From JBIOJM01 sp044450785 (GTDB lineage: Bacteria; Planctomycetota; Planctomycetia; Isosphaerales; Isosphaeraceae): a stretch of DNA of 13,892 nucleotides. Of this stretch, positions 7,621 to 13,892 are shown one piece after another; the first letter of the stretch is position 1, and every line of letters starts with the position of its first letter. Location: NCBI GenBank assembly GCA_044450785.1, contig JBIOJM010000275.1, forward strand, positions 1 to 13,892. The letters are read 5' to 3'. The notes beneath the pieces were generated by a model, which worked only from the letters and a program-made list of their open reading frames with translations, made no database searches and had not been told where the DNA came from. Made by a program: the position numbers and the translations under genes.

Positions 7621-8475
7621 TCAAGCACCCTTGGCGATGGGGGCTCGAACCAGGTTGCCCCACTCGGTCCACGACCCATCATAATTCTTGACATTGGAAT
7701 AGCCCAGCAGGTAAGTCAAGACAAACCAGGTCAAGCTCGAGCGTTCGCCGATGCGGCAGTAGGCGACCACGGGGTCGTCGGGTTTGAGACCCACTTCATC
7801 TTCGTAGATCGCCTTGAGCTCGGCGACTGATTTGAAGGTGCCGTCCTCATTGACGGCCCGGCTCCACGGAACACTCTTGGCGCCCGGGATGTGGCCGGCG
7901 CGGAGCGCGCCTTCCTGGGGATACGCCTCCATGTGCAACATCTCGCCCGTGAACTCCTTGGGACTGCGGACGTCGATCAGCGGAAGCCCTGCCTTGGCAT
8001 GCGCGGCCACCGCGTCGCGGAAGATCCGGATCCGATCCTCCTGGCTGCCCTGGACAGTGTATCGAGCCGGAGGATAGCTCGGGACGACGGTCGTCGTGGG
8101 GCGCCCTTGATCCAGCCAAAGCTTCCGGCCGCCGTTCAAGATCCGGCAGTCAGCGTGGCCAAACAGCTTGAAGGCCCAAAAAGCGTAGCAGGCCCACCAG
8201 TTTGACTTGTCACCGTAGAAGACGACCGTCGTGTCGGTGGTGATTCCCGTTTTCGAGCAGATGGCGGTGAATTTCTCGGCGTTGATATAATCGCGAATCA
8301 ACTGGTCTTGGAGATCGCCTTGCCAGTCGATCCTGACGGCGCCGGCGATATGGGTCAGATCGTAGAGCAGGATGTCTTCGTCGCTCTCGACAATGCGAAC
8401 CTTGGGATCCTTGAGATGCGCCTCGACCCAGTCGGCCGAGACCAGCACTTCTGGATGAGCGTACGGTTCTCCCAT
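7621..8475 (-). CDS. Two-domain rhodanese (thiosulfate/3-mercaptopyruvate sulfurtransferase)
   Basis: A 284-residue tandem rhodanese that transfers sulfane sulfur from thiosulfate or mercaptopyruvate to a thiophilic acceptor. The inactive N-terminal domain spans about 9-130 (HIAGAVRIDW at 42-51). The catalytic C-terminal domain spans about 145-280, with LIDVRSPKEFTGE (166-178), RAGHIPGAKSVPW (192-204) and the active loop CRIGERS with Cys240. The motif NYDGSWTEWGN (264-274) is typical. The CRIGERS loop resembles the thiosulfate (CysA/SseA-like) class more than CGSGVT mercaptopyruvate enzymes, so thiosulfate is the likelier donor. Leu248 stands where I expect His in SSHTWF. A GGAG site lies 8 bp before the ATG. 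It sits between sufD and sufE, where a cysteine desulfurase often lies, suggesting a role in sulfur supply to the SUF system. Confidence 0.93.
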   Translation of the reverse strand: MGEPYAHPEVLVSADWVEAHLKDPKVRIVESDEDILLYDLTHIAGAVRIDWQGDLQDQLIRDYINAEKFTAICSKTGITTDTTVVFYGDKSNWWACYAFWAFKLFGHADCRILNGGRKLWLDQGRPTTTVVPSYPPARYTVQGSQEDRIRIFRDAVAAHAKAGLPLIDVRSPKEFTGEMLHMEAYPQEGALRAGHIPGAKSVPWSRAVNEDGTFKSVAELKAIYEDEVGLKPDDPVVAYCRIGERSSLTWFVLTYLLGYSNVKNYDGSWTEWGNLVRAPIAKGA

Positions 8476-8512
8476 GGGGTGGACTCCGTGGTTAAGTCGT
8501 CATCGAATCGCT

Positions 8513-9844
8513 TCAGACGAGCTTGGTCGCGACGGCCTGGCGCAGCGTCTCCCGCACCGGATCGATCGTGATCCGATCGTAAACGTTGGCGAAGAAGCCC
8601 TCGACGATGAGCCGGACGGCGGTCTCGCGTGGGATCCCGCGGGCTTGAGCGTAGAAGACCGCCTCGTCGTCGACGCGCCCGGCGGTCGCGCCGTGTGTGC
8701 ACCGGACGTCGTTGGCTTCGATCTCCAGGCCGGGAATCGAGTCGGCGCGGGCGAATTCCGAAAGCACGAGGTTGTCGTTTTTCTGGTAGGCATTGGTGCG
8801 CTGGGCGTCCTTCTCGACCCGGATCATCCCCTTCCAGACGATGCGCGACCTTCCCTTCAAGCCCCCTTTGTAGAGCAAATCGCTGGTCGTGTGGGGAGCG
8901 ACGTGGTCTTGCCTGGTGAAATAGGCCTGGTGCTGGCGGCCGCTGGTGAACATGACACCATTGACCTGGGCGTTGGCGCCCGGCCCGCTCAAGACGACCT
9001 CCTGGTTGACCTTGGCGAGCCGCGCGCCTAAGCCGCCGACGGTCCACTGCAGCGCGGCATCGCGCCCGACCAGGGCACGCTCCCGGCTGAAGTGCCAGGT
9101 CGCCTCGTCCCAGTTCTGGATGTTGACCAGCCGGAGCCGCGCGCCTTCCGCCATCAGGACCTCGACGGCGCCGACATGGAGCGCCGGCGTCTGACCGCCG
9201 TCGCGCCCCGCGGTCTCGCGGACCAGGGTGGCCTCGGCACCCTCCTCGAGGATGACGAGAGTATGGCTCAAATCGACGCGACCCTCCCGTGCCAGCCCGA
9301 TCAGGCTGAAAAAAGGGGCCTCGATCGTCACGCCGCGCGGCACATAGAGTAGCGATCCGCACGTCCAGAACGCCGCGTGCAGCGCCGCGAAAATGTCATC
9401 GGCGGGCGTGACGGCCTCGGTGAGCAGGTAGCGTTTCAGCAGGTCGGGGTAGTCCTTGACCGCGCGATCCAGGTCGGCGAAGACCGCGCCGCCCGCTCGC
9501 GACGGATCGGGCTCGCGTGCGACGGCGCCGTTGATGTGCTCGATCCCGGCGGGGTAGGGCGACTTCGAGAGCTCCCATGTGGGTTCGAGCGAGGCGCGGG
9601 CTTCCGCACTCGGCTCCTCGGCGGCCGGGGGTGCGAAGGAGTCGAGCCGAAACCCACGGATGTCGGTCCGCCGCCATTCCTCGTCGCGGGCGCTCGGCCA
9701 GGCGAACGCCTCGAACCGGGCGAACGCCTCGCGCCGCCGCTGGATCAGCCAGGCGGGCTCGTCGCGCTTCCGCAGAAATGCCTCGAAAGTCGCCTCGGTG
9801 AAGCCACCTGCACCGACAGGTGTGGTCAGCGGTGCACTATTCAT
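8513..9844 (-). CDS. sufD: Fe-S cluster assembly scaffold subunit SufD
   Basis: A 443-residue SufD of the SufBD beta-helix family (core about 115-430). SufD pairs with SufB on a SufC dimer; the interface binds iron and the nascent cluster. FAWPSARDEEWRRTDIRGF (47-65) is the usual N-terminal motif, followed by AALHAAFWTCGSLLYVPRGV (154-171, in part) and VNGVMFTSGRQHQAYFTRQDH (294-314, in part). The conserved C-terminal block is EANDVRCTHGATAGRVDDEA (376-395); His384 aligns with the His in E. coli SufD implicated in cluster assembly, and Cys382 is next to it. The start ATG is 4 bp after the stop of the aspartic-protease-like gene, so translation is probably coupled. The only ribosome-like site is a distant AGAGG inside the upstream gene. 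Confidence 0.95.
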   Translation of the reverse strand: MNSAPLTTPVGAGGFTEATFEAFLRKRDEPAWLIQRRREAFARFEAFAWPSARDEEWRRTDIRGFRLDSFAPPAAEEPSAEARASLEPTWELSKSPYPAGIEHINGAVAREPDPSRAGGAVFADLDRAVKDYPDLLKRYLLTEAVTPADDIFAALHAAFWTCGSLLYVPRGVTIEAPFFSLIGLAREGRVDLSHTLVILEEGAEATLVRETAGRDGGQTPALHVGAVEVLMAEGARLRLVNIQNWDEATWHFSRERALVGRDAALQWTVGGLGARLAKVNQEVVLSGPGANAQVNGVMFTSGRQHQAYFTRQDHVAPHTTSDLLYKGGLKGRSRIVWKGMIRVEKDAQRTNAYQKNDNLVLSEFARADSIPGLEIEANDVRCTHGATAGRVDDEAVFYAQARGIPRETAVRLIVEGFFANVYDRITIDPVRETLRQAVATKLV

Positions 9845-9848
9845 CAGG

Positions 9849-10244
9849 TTAGTCGAGCCTCTTCAGATCCACTCTTCTCACGTAGAGGAGACGATGCCCA
9901 AGCATATCCACGGCGGCTTGAGACTGCTCCAACGTGATGTAACCGACCAGCGGTTCATACCGCCCATCCTGCGGGGTCATGTCCAGGAACAGAACCTCGC
10001 CAAAAGTAGGCGGAAACCCCTCGATCTCGATTCGGACCGGACCACAGATCGAAGCCTCGACAACCGTCTGCGTGGCGGTCTCCACTTCCACTGTGCGGAT
10101 CTGCTCCAATGCCCCGAGCCGCTCCTTCCAGGCGATCGGCAGGGTCATGCAATATGCGCCTGTATCCACCAATGCGTCACAGCGCAGACTCTTGGACGGA
10201 TCGGCGGCATTGCTAATCGTCACTGAAGTTATGATGCGACCCAT
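9849..10244 (-). CDS. Retropepsin-like (clan AA) aspartic protease family protein within the suf operon
   Basis: A 131-residue single-domain protein with the catalytic-type motif ALVDTGA (24-30, Asp27). A second hydrophobic block, EPLVGYITLEQSQAAVDMLG (97-116), corresponds to the C-terminal part of small clan AA proteases. Such proteins have one DTGA per chain and would act as homodimers. There is no signal peptide or membrane anchor, so it should be cytosolic. Substrates for these stand-alone bacterial members are essentially unknown. It has a strong GAAGGAA ribosome site 5 bp before the ATG, starts 22 bp after sufB and stops 4 bp before sufD, so it is firmly inside the operon and intact. 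It could be a passenger gene that inserted without polar effect, or a regulator of SUF protein turnover; the sequence cannot tell. Confidence 0.82.
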   Translation of the reverse strand: MGRIITSVTISNAADPSKSLRCDALVDTGAYCMTLPIAWKERLGALEQIRTVEVETATQTVVEASICGPVRIEIEGFPPTFGEVLFLDMTPQDGRYEPLVGYITLEQSQAAVDMLGHRLLYVRRVDLKRLD

Positions 10245-10266
10245 ACTGTTCCTTCGGGCAATCGCC

Positions 10267-11682
10267 TCAACCCACCGAACCTTCCATCTGCAACTGGATG
10301 AGCTTGTTCATTTCGACGGCGTATTCCATGGGCAGCTCCTTGACCAGGGGCTCGATGAAGCCGCTGACGATCAAGGTCGACGACTCGGCCTCGGAAAGCC
10401 CGCGGCTCATCAGGTAGAAGAGCTGTTCCTCGCCGATCTTGGAGACGCTGGCCTCGTGGCCGATCTTGACGTCGTCCTCGTCGATCTCGATATAGGGGTA
10501 GGTATCCGAGCGGCTGTGCTCGTCGAGGATCAGGGCGTCGCAGACGACGTTCGACCTGGAGCCCTTGGCGCCGTTTGCGACCTTCAAGAGGCCGCGGTAG
10601 CTGGCCCGGCCGCCGTTCTTGCTGATGCTCTTGGAGATGATCCGCGAGCTGGTGTAGGGCGCGGCGTGGACGACCTTGCCGCCGGCATCCTGGTGCTGCC
10701 CCTTGCCGGCGAAGGCGATCGAGAGGATCTCACCCCGAGCCCCCTTGCCCACCATGTAGACGGCCGGGTACTTCATCGTCAGCCTGCTGCCCAGGTTGCC
10801 GTCCACCCACTCCATCAGGGCGTCCTCGTGAGCCACCGCCCGCTTGGTCACGAGGTTGTAGATGTTGTTGGCCCAGTTCTGAATGGTGGTGTAGCGGCAG
10901 CGGCCGTGCTTCTTGACGATGATCTCGACCACCGCCGAGTGCAGGCTCTCGGTCGAGTACATCGGCGCGGTGCAGCCCTCGACGTAATGGACCTGCGCCC
11001 CGTCCTCGACGATGATCAGCGTCCGCTCGAACTGGCCCATGTTCTCGGCGTTGATCCGGAAATACGCCTGCAGCGGAACGTCGACCTTGACGCCCGAGGG
11101 GATGTAGACGAACGAACCGCCGCTCCAGACCGCCGTGTTGAGCGCGGCGAACTTGTTGTCCTGGATCGGGATCACCGTCGTGAAATACTGCTTCACCAGA
11201 TCGGGATACTCGCGGACGGCCGTGTCGGTATCGACGAAGATGACTCCCTTTTTCTGGAGGTCCTCGCGGAGGCTGTGATAGACCACCTCCGACTCGTACT
11301 GGGCCCCGACACCGGCCAGGAATTTCCGTTCGGCTTCAGGGATTCCCAGTTTTTCGAACGTGTTCTTGATCTCGGCCGGCACGTCGTCCCAGCTCTTGCC
11401 CTGGCGGTCGGCCGCCTTCATGTAATAGTGAATGTCGTCGAAATTGAGTTTCGACAGATCGCCTCCCCAGGTCGGGGTGGGCTTTTGCCGGAAGACGTCG
11501 AGCGCCTTGAGCCGGATGTCGCGCATCCACTGCGGCTCGCTCTTCATCTCCGAGATCTGGCAGACGATCTCGCGCGTCAATCCCTTGCCGCTCCGGAATG
11601 AGTAATTCTCCTCCGAGTCGTGGAACCCGTACTTGTAGTCGTCCTTGATCCCCGCAACCTGGAGGTTCAGATCGGTCGACAT
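10267..11682 (-). CDS. sufB: Fe-S cluster assembly scaffold SufB
   Basis: A 471-residue SufB, the main scaffold that receives sulfur from SufE or SufU and builds the cluster with SufC and SufD. Family landmarks include DYKYGFHD near the N-terminus (15-22), the YYMKAADRQGKSWDDVP region, YESEVVYHSL, the SGGSFVYIPSGVKVD block and VEGCTAPMYSTESLHSAVVE in the beta-helix core. The sulfur-accepting cysteine equivalent to E. coli SufB Cys405 appears as about Cys381 in NVVCDALIL, followed by TYPYIEID and GHEASVSKIGEEQLFYLMSRG. The length is normal for the family. A purine-rich GAAGGGAAAGG tract lies just upstream of the ATG. It follows sufC by 73 bp. Confidence 0.97.
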   Translation of the reverse strand: MSTDLNLQVAGIKDDYKYGFHDSEENYSFRSGKGLTREIVCQISEMKSEPQWMRDIRLKALDVFRQKPTPTWGGDLSKLNFDDIHYYMKAADRQGKSWDDVPAEIKNTFEKLGIPEAERKFLAGVGAQYESEVVYHSLREDLQKKGVIFVDTDTAVREYPDLVKQYFTTVIPIQDNKFAALNTAVWSGGSFVYIPSGVKVDVPLQAYFRINAENMGQFERTLIIVEDGAQVHYVEGCTAPMYSTESLHSAVVEIIVKKHGRCRYTTIQNWANNIYNLVTKRAVAHEDALMEWVDGNLGSRLTMKYPAVYMVGKGARGEILSIAFAGKGQHQDAGGKVVHAAPYTSSRIISKSISKNGGRASYRGLLKVANGAKGSRSNVVCDALILDEHSRSDTYPYIEIDEDDVKIGHEASVSKIGEEQLFYLMSRGLSEAESSTLIVSGFIEPLVKELPMEYAVEMNKLIQLQMEGSVG

Positions 11683-11755
11683 GGATGCCTTTCCCTTCTT
11701 CTTTGCGGTTGAGTTTCGTTCTCGGCGATTCTTCGGGGGTAATCAGTCTCGTCTG

Positions 11756-12613
11756 TCAGTAGGCCCGTTGAGCGGTGGTCTGGAGGGGCTGCTTGGGCTT
11801 TTGCTGCAGGGCCGCTTCCATTTCCTCCTCGTCCCTGGCCGCGTCCGGGTATTTCTCGCGGACCCAGTCGTAGCCTTTGCTTTCGAGCACAATGACCAGC
11901 TCCGGCCCGCCGTTCTCGACGATCCGGCCGCCGAAGAGGATGTGAACGAACTGCGGCTGGATGGTTTTCAGGATCCGCTCGTAGTGGGTGATGACCAGAA
12001 TGCCGGTGCCGTACCGTGCCGCAACGCGATTGACACCCTCGGAGACGATGCGCACGGCATCGATATCCAGCCCGCTGTCGGTCTCGTCGAGGATGGCGAA
12101 GGCCGGTCGCAGCATGGCGAGCTGGAGGATCTCGGCTCGCTTCTTTTCGCCGCCGGAGAATCCGTCGTTCAAGTAGCGGCGAGCGAATTCCTGGTCGACC
12201 CCCAGCTCCTCCATCTGCTCGCGCAGCTCCTTGCGGAAGTCACGCATGGGGATCAGGTCCTGGCCTTCCTTGCGGTCCGGGTTGCGGACGTTGGTGACCG
12301 CGTGCCGCAGGAAGTTGGCCACCGACACTCCGGGGATCGCCGTCGGGTACTGGAAGGCCAGAAACAACCCGGCCTTGGCCCGCTCGTCGGGCTCCAGAGT
12401 CTGGAGATCGACTCCGTCGAGAGTGATCGAGCCTTCGGTGACCTCGTAATTCGGGTGTCCCATCAGGGCGTAGCTCAGCGTGCTTTTCCCGGAGCCATTG
12501 GGGCCCATCAGGGCGTGGATTTCGCCCTGGCGGATCGTCAAGTCCACGCCGCGCAGGATCTCCTTCCCCCCGATGGACACGTGCAGATTTTCGATCGAAA
12601 GGACCTTGCTCAT
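11756..12613 (-). CDS. sufC: SUF system ATPase SufC
   Basis: A 285-residue ABC-type ATPase that dimerises and drives conformational change in SufBD. Walker A is GPNGSGKST (37-45), the Q-loop Gln is at 88 in AFQYP, the signature is FSGGEKKR (152-159), Walker B runs AILDETDSGLD (173-183) and the H-loop His is at 210 in ITHYERI. The start is placed at ATG 12613 (MSKVLSIENL), where the family begins; a longer frame to 12817 runs back over the spacer and into sufR in another frame and adds 68 residues without ABC character. A C-terminal tail rich in Gln, Lys and Pro (about 260-285) extends past the usual end of about 250-260. The ABC domain has no membrane segments, as expected for a soluble ATPase. 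Confidence 0.97.
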   Translation of the reverse strand: MSKVLSIENLHVSIGGKEILRGVDLTIRQGEIHALMGPNGSGKSTLSYALMGHPNYEVTEGSITLDGVDLQTLEPDERAKAGLFLAFQYPTAIPGVSVANFLRHAVTNVRNPDRKEGQDLIPMRDFRKELREQMEELGVDQEFARRYLNDGFSGGEKKRAEILQLAMLRPAFAILDETDSGLDIDAVRIVSEGVNRVAARYGTGILVITHYERILKTIQPQFVHILFGGRIVENGGPELVIVLESKGYDWVREKYPDAARDEEEMEAALQQKPKQPLQTTAQRAY

Positions 12614-12677
12614 CAGTTTGTCGCCCTGTTGACACTCATTTCGCGGATGAATCGATCGGCTTCGAGACAGCCACGCC

Positions 12678-12697
12678 CCCGGCAGCCATTCGCCGGG
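12678..12697 (-). other. Hairpin in the sufR-sufC spacer
   Basis: CCCGGC and GCCGGG form a 6-bp stem with an 8-nt loop inside the 119-bp spacer. It could modulate mRNA stability between sufR and sufC, but GC-rich DNA gives such stems by chance. No T run follows. Confidence 0.2.
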
Positions 12698-12732
12698 CGA
12701 CGGTTTCCACCCGATCGCCGTCTCCCCCTTCT

Positions 12733-13389
12733 TCAACCAGCCCGCGCCGGCTCGAGGGGAGAGTGCGGCATCGACTTGGCCTGGAAATCGCAGAAGCGGT
12801 CGCCGTCGAGCCGGCATTGACTGAGCCGCAGGCTCCGTCCCAACACTTTCTCGAACATCTTCCGCTCAAGCGCACAGATGCCGCGGTCGGCCTCGGCAAG
12901 CGCGTAGTATGGGCAGGAATGCTGGCGGAGCACCGGCATCAACTCGCCGGCGTCTCTGGCCACCTCGGCCTCGACTCCCCGGTCGTGCAGCAAGTGGGTG
13001 AGCTGGATCAACCGCCCTTCCCATTCCTGGCCGCTCACCTGACCACGATACATTTCGGCGAGACGGTCGGTCACGCGGAGAAACAGAAGACGGCGCAGCT
13101 TGCGGTCGCCGACGCTGCTCATCATCTCTTCCCAGAGCACGACGGCCAGATCCGCGTAATTCTGACCCAGTCGCTTTTGCGCCTCGACGCTCACCTGGTA
13201 GGTGTGCCGGGGACGCCCACGCCTTTGCTGCTCGGCACGACGCTCCACCAACCCGGCCCCCACCAACCGTGCCAACCGGATGCGGATCGCGGTGGCCGTC
13301 ACACCCAGGCTGGCGGCCAGCTCGACCACCGTCGCCGGGCCGCTACGACGGATCAGGTCCAGCAACGCTCGATCCGACGACTCGGACAT
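12733..13389 (-). CDS. sufR: SufR-like iron-sulfur-sensing transcriptional repressor
   Basis: A 218-residue winged-helix regulator. The DNA-binding domain occupies about 5-70, with a helix-turn-helix at VVELAASLGVTATAIRIRLARL (about 21-42) and a wing around RRGRPRHTYQVS (56-67). The C-terminal half carries Cys159, Cys172, Cys192 and Cys200. The spacing C-x12-C-x27-C (159, 172, 200) is the one I recall for the [4Fe-4S] ligands of SufR proteins; Cys192 is extra. By family role, it would repress the suf operon when it holds a cluster and release it under iron or oxidative stress. Unlike cyanobacterial sufR, which is divergent from sufBCDS, this gene is the first of the operon on the same strand, implying autoregulation. 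AAGG lies about 9 bp before the ATG. A related ArsR-type regulator is the alternative name. Confidence 0.88.
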   Translation of the reverse strand: MSESSDRALLDLIRRSGPATVVELAASLGVTATAIRIRLARLVGAGLVERRAEQQRRGRPRHTYQVSVEAQKRLGQNYADLAVVLWEEMMSSVGDRKLRRLLFLRVTDRLAEMYRGQVSGQEWEGRLIQLTHLLHDRGVEAEVARDAGELMPVLRQHSCPYYALAEADRGICALERKMFEKVLGRSLRLSQCRLDGDRFCDFQAKSMPHSPLEPARAG

Positions 13390-13405
13390 GGGTACTACCT
13401 TGAAT

Positions 13406-13424
13406 AGTGGTCAGTGGTCAGTGG
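13406..13424. repeat. Tandem heptamer repeat upstream of sufR
   Basis: The unit AGTGGTC occurs twice, followed by a partial AGTGG. It starts 17 bp upstream of the sufR ATG, inside the predicted 5' leader. Short tandem heptamers of this sort are scattered in some bacterial genomes, so a regulatory role is not implied. Confidence 0.6.
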
Positions 13425-13477
13425 AGAACGTAAGCAATGAAGACAAAGTCGGAGCGCATTCACTAGCCATTGACCTT

Positions 13478-13506
13478 ATTCTATAGGCCGGACCGACGGT
13501 CGTCCA
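13478..13506 (-). promoter_or_regulatory. Candidate promoter of the suf operon
   Basis: On the minus strand, TGGACG (13506-13501, four of six matches to the -35 consensus) and TAGAAT (13483-13478, five of six matches to -10) are separated by exactly 17 bp. Transcription would begin near 13470 and give a leader of about 80 nt before sufR. No experimental support is available, and planctomycete promoters are poorly characterised. Confidence 0.4.
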
Positions 13507-13512
13507 TCGGTC
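13491..13512. promoter_or_regulatory. Inverted repeat overlapping the suf promoter, candidate SufR operator
   Basis: GACCGA (13491-13496) and TCGGTC (13507-13512) are perfect inverted arms separated by 10 bp and flank the proposed -35 box. A nested palindrome GACCG-A-CGGTC covers 13491-13501. A repressor bound here would block polymerase, which fits SufR autoregulation. It differs from the cyanobacterial SufR site as I remember it (CAAC-N6-GTTG), so the assignment is inference. Confidence 0.4.
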
Positions 13513-13615
13513 GCACACCCATTATTCGCTTTTTTTACAAGAAAAATTGTGAGAAATGCAGGATCGGGTGTGGAAGCGTTTTCAGGGCTGGTGGTTGCGT
13601 CAATTCCCAGGGGAA

Positions 13616-13635
13616 GTCAGGCTGGAAAGCCTGAC
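13616..13635. repeat. Planctomycete-type palindromic hairpin repeat
   Basis: GTCAGGCT and AGCCTGAC form a perfect 8-bp stem around a GGAA loop, followed by CTACA. The minus-strand shadow translation reads VGQAFQPDF. I recall this peptide pattern from many spurious planctomycete ORFs, which points to a dispersed intergenic repeat similar to REP elements. Copy number cannot be judged from one window. Confidence 0.6.
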
Positions 13636-13892
13636 CTACAGCATACCGGCCCGGACGGGTGCGTGGGCGCACGGCGCTCTGGGGATTCGAAACAACCACC
13701 CCGAGAACGCCCTGTTCCCAAAGACGGAGGGAGCAGCCTGGATCGGATGCCAGAGAGGTTGATCGGTTGTGAGGGAAACAGCGAGGACGTATGACGCACA
13801 CGAGTGTGTTGGGGGAAAACCGCTCCTGAGTGTCAGCTCCTTACGGGAACTGGAGTTACGTCTAACGGAATTTTGCTTCGTCCGAACGTATC

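Larger units (their letters stand above)
13390..13892. other. Non-coding region upstream of the suf operon
   Basis: No gene is convincing in these 503 bp. Short open frames on both strands are explained by a hairpin repeat and have no domain content. The stretch holds a heptamer repeat, a candidate suf promoter with a palindrome, an AT-rich patch (13525-13558), the hairpin repeat at 13616-13635, a small GTGCG/CGCAC stem (13659-13672) and CACAC-GA-GTGTG (13797-13808). The neighbouring gene must lie beyond the right edge. Confidence 0.5.

Noticed and set aside
8355..9362. Minus-strand 335-codon frame overlapping sufD and the rhodanese
   Set aside because: It is Arg-rich, out of frame with both conserved genes and shows no family motif except a short out-of-frame piece of the rhodanese N-terminus.
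9979..11601. Plus-strand 540-codon open frame opposite sufB
   Set aside because: It is antisense to a clearly conserved sufB and has Val/Leu/Asp/Arg-rich composition typical of a shadow frame in high-GC DNA.
12614..12817. 68-residue N-terminal extension of SufC
   Set aside because: The ABC domain starts at MSKVLSIENL; the extension overlaps the end of sufR in another frame and has no conserved content.
11645..12820. Plus-strand 391-codon open frame opposite sufC
   Set aside because: It lies opposite a canonical SufC with all ATPase motifs and has no recognisable domain.
13406..13424. CRISPR-like repeat
   Set aside because: Units are 7 bp and directly adjacent with no spacers; this is a short tandem repeat.
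13535..13801. Minus-strand 88-codon open frame
   Set aside because: It contains the translated hairpin repeat (GQAFQPD) and no domain; composition and position suggest non-coding repeat DNA.

Overview
The window looks like chromosomal DNA from a high-GC Gram-negative bacterium, most likely a planctomycete. Four things support this. There is a full-length lipid A gene (lpxB), so the cell probably has an outer membrane. An aspartic-protease-like gene sits inside the suf operon. A GTCAGGCT hairpin near the right end has a shadow translation of the 'GQAFQPD' type that I associate from memory with planctomycete intergenic repeats. The general gene content also fits. The assignment is an inference; no rRNA or tRNA marker is present.

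Layout. (1) 1-2068, plus strand: a decayed helicase gene running in from the left edge, best matched from memory to DrmA, the helicase of the DISARM anti-phage system. It has one in-frame stop, two internal deletion and frameshift junctions, and a lost 3' end. (2) 2235-3527, plus strand: lpxB, followed by a terminator-like hairpin. (3) 3699-5948, minus strand: a two-gene regulatory unit 12 bp apart, made of an HTH/S24-like repressor whose protease dyad is lost, then a PAS-AAA+-Fis regulator lacking the GAFTGA sigma-54 contact motif. (4) 5949-6285: non-coding, with a candidate operator and a long inverted repeat. (5) 6286-13389, minus strand: an iron-sulfur (SUF) assembly operon in transcription order sufR, sufC, sufB, aspartic-protease-like gene, sufD, rhodanese, sufE, Rieske ferredoxin, sufT. 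(6) 13390-13892: non-coding, holding a candidate suf promoter with an overlapping palindrome, a heptamer repeat and a planctomycete-type hairpin repeat.

How the genes work together. SufB, SufC and SufD form the scaffold and ATPase complex. SufE normally relays sulfur from a cysteine desulfurase, but no sufS or iscS lies in the window; a two-domain rhodanese sits between sufD and sufE instead. SufT (DUF59) and the Rieske protein suit late maturation and electron transfer. SufR carries likely cluster-ligand cysteines and heads the operon on the same strand, so autoregulation by cluster status is plausible. No complete new defence system is visible; the only defence signal is the DISARM-like relic. 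The most unusual points are the protease-like gene inside the suf operon, the rhodanese where a desulfurase would be expected, and the two regulators that have lost canonical catalytic or contact residues.
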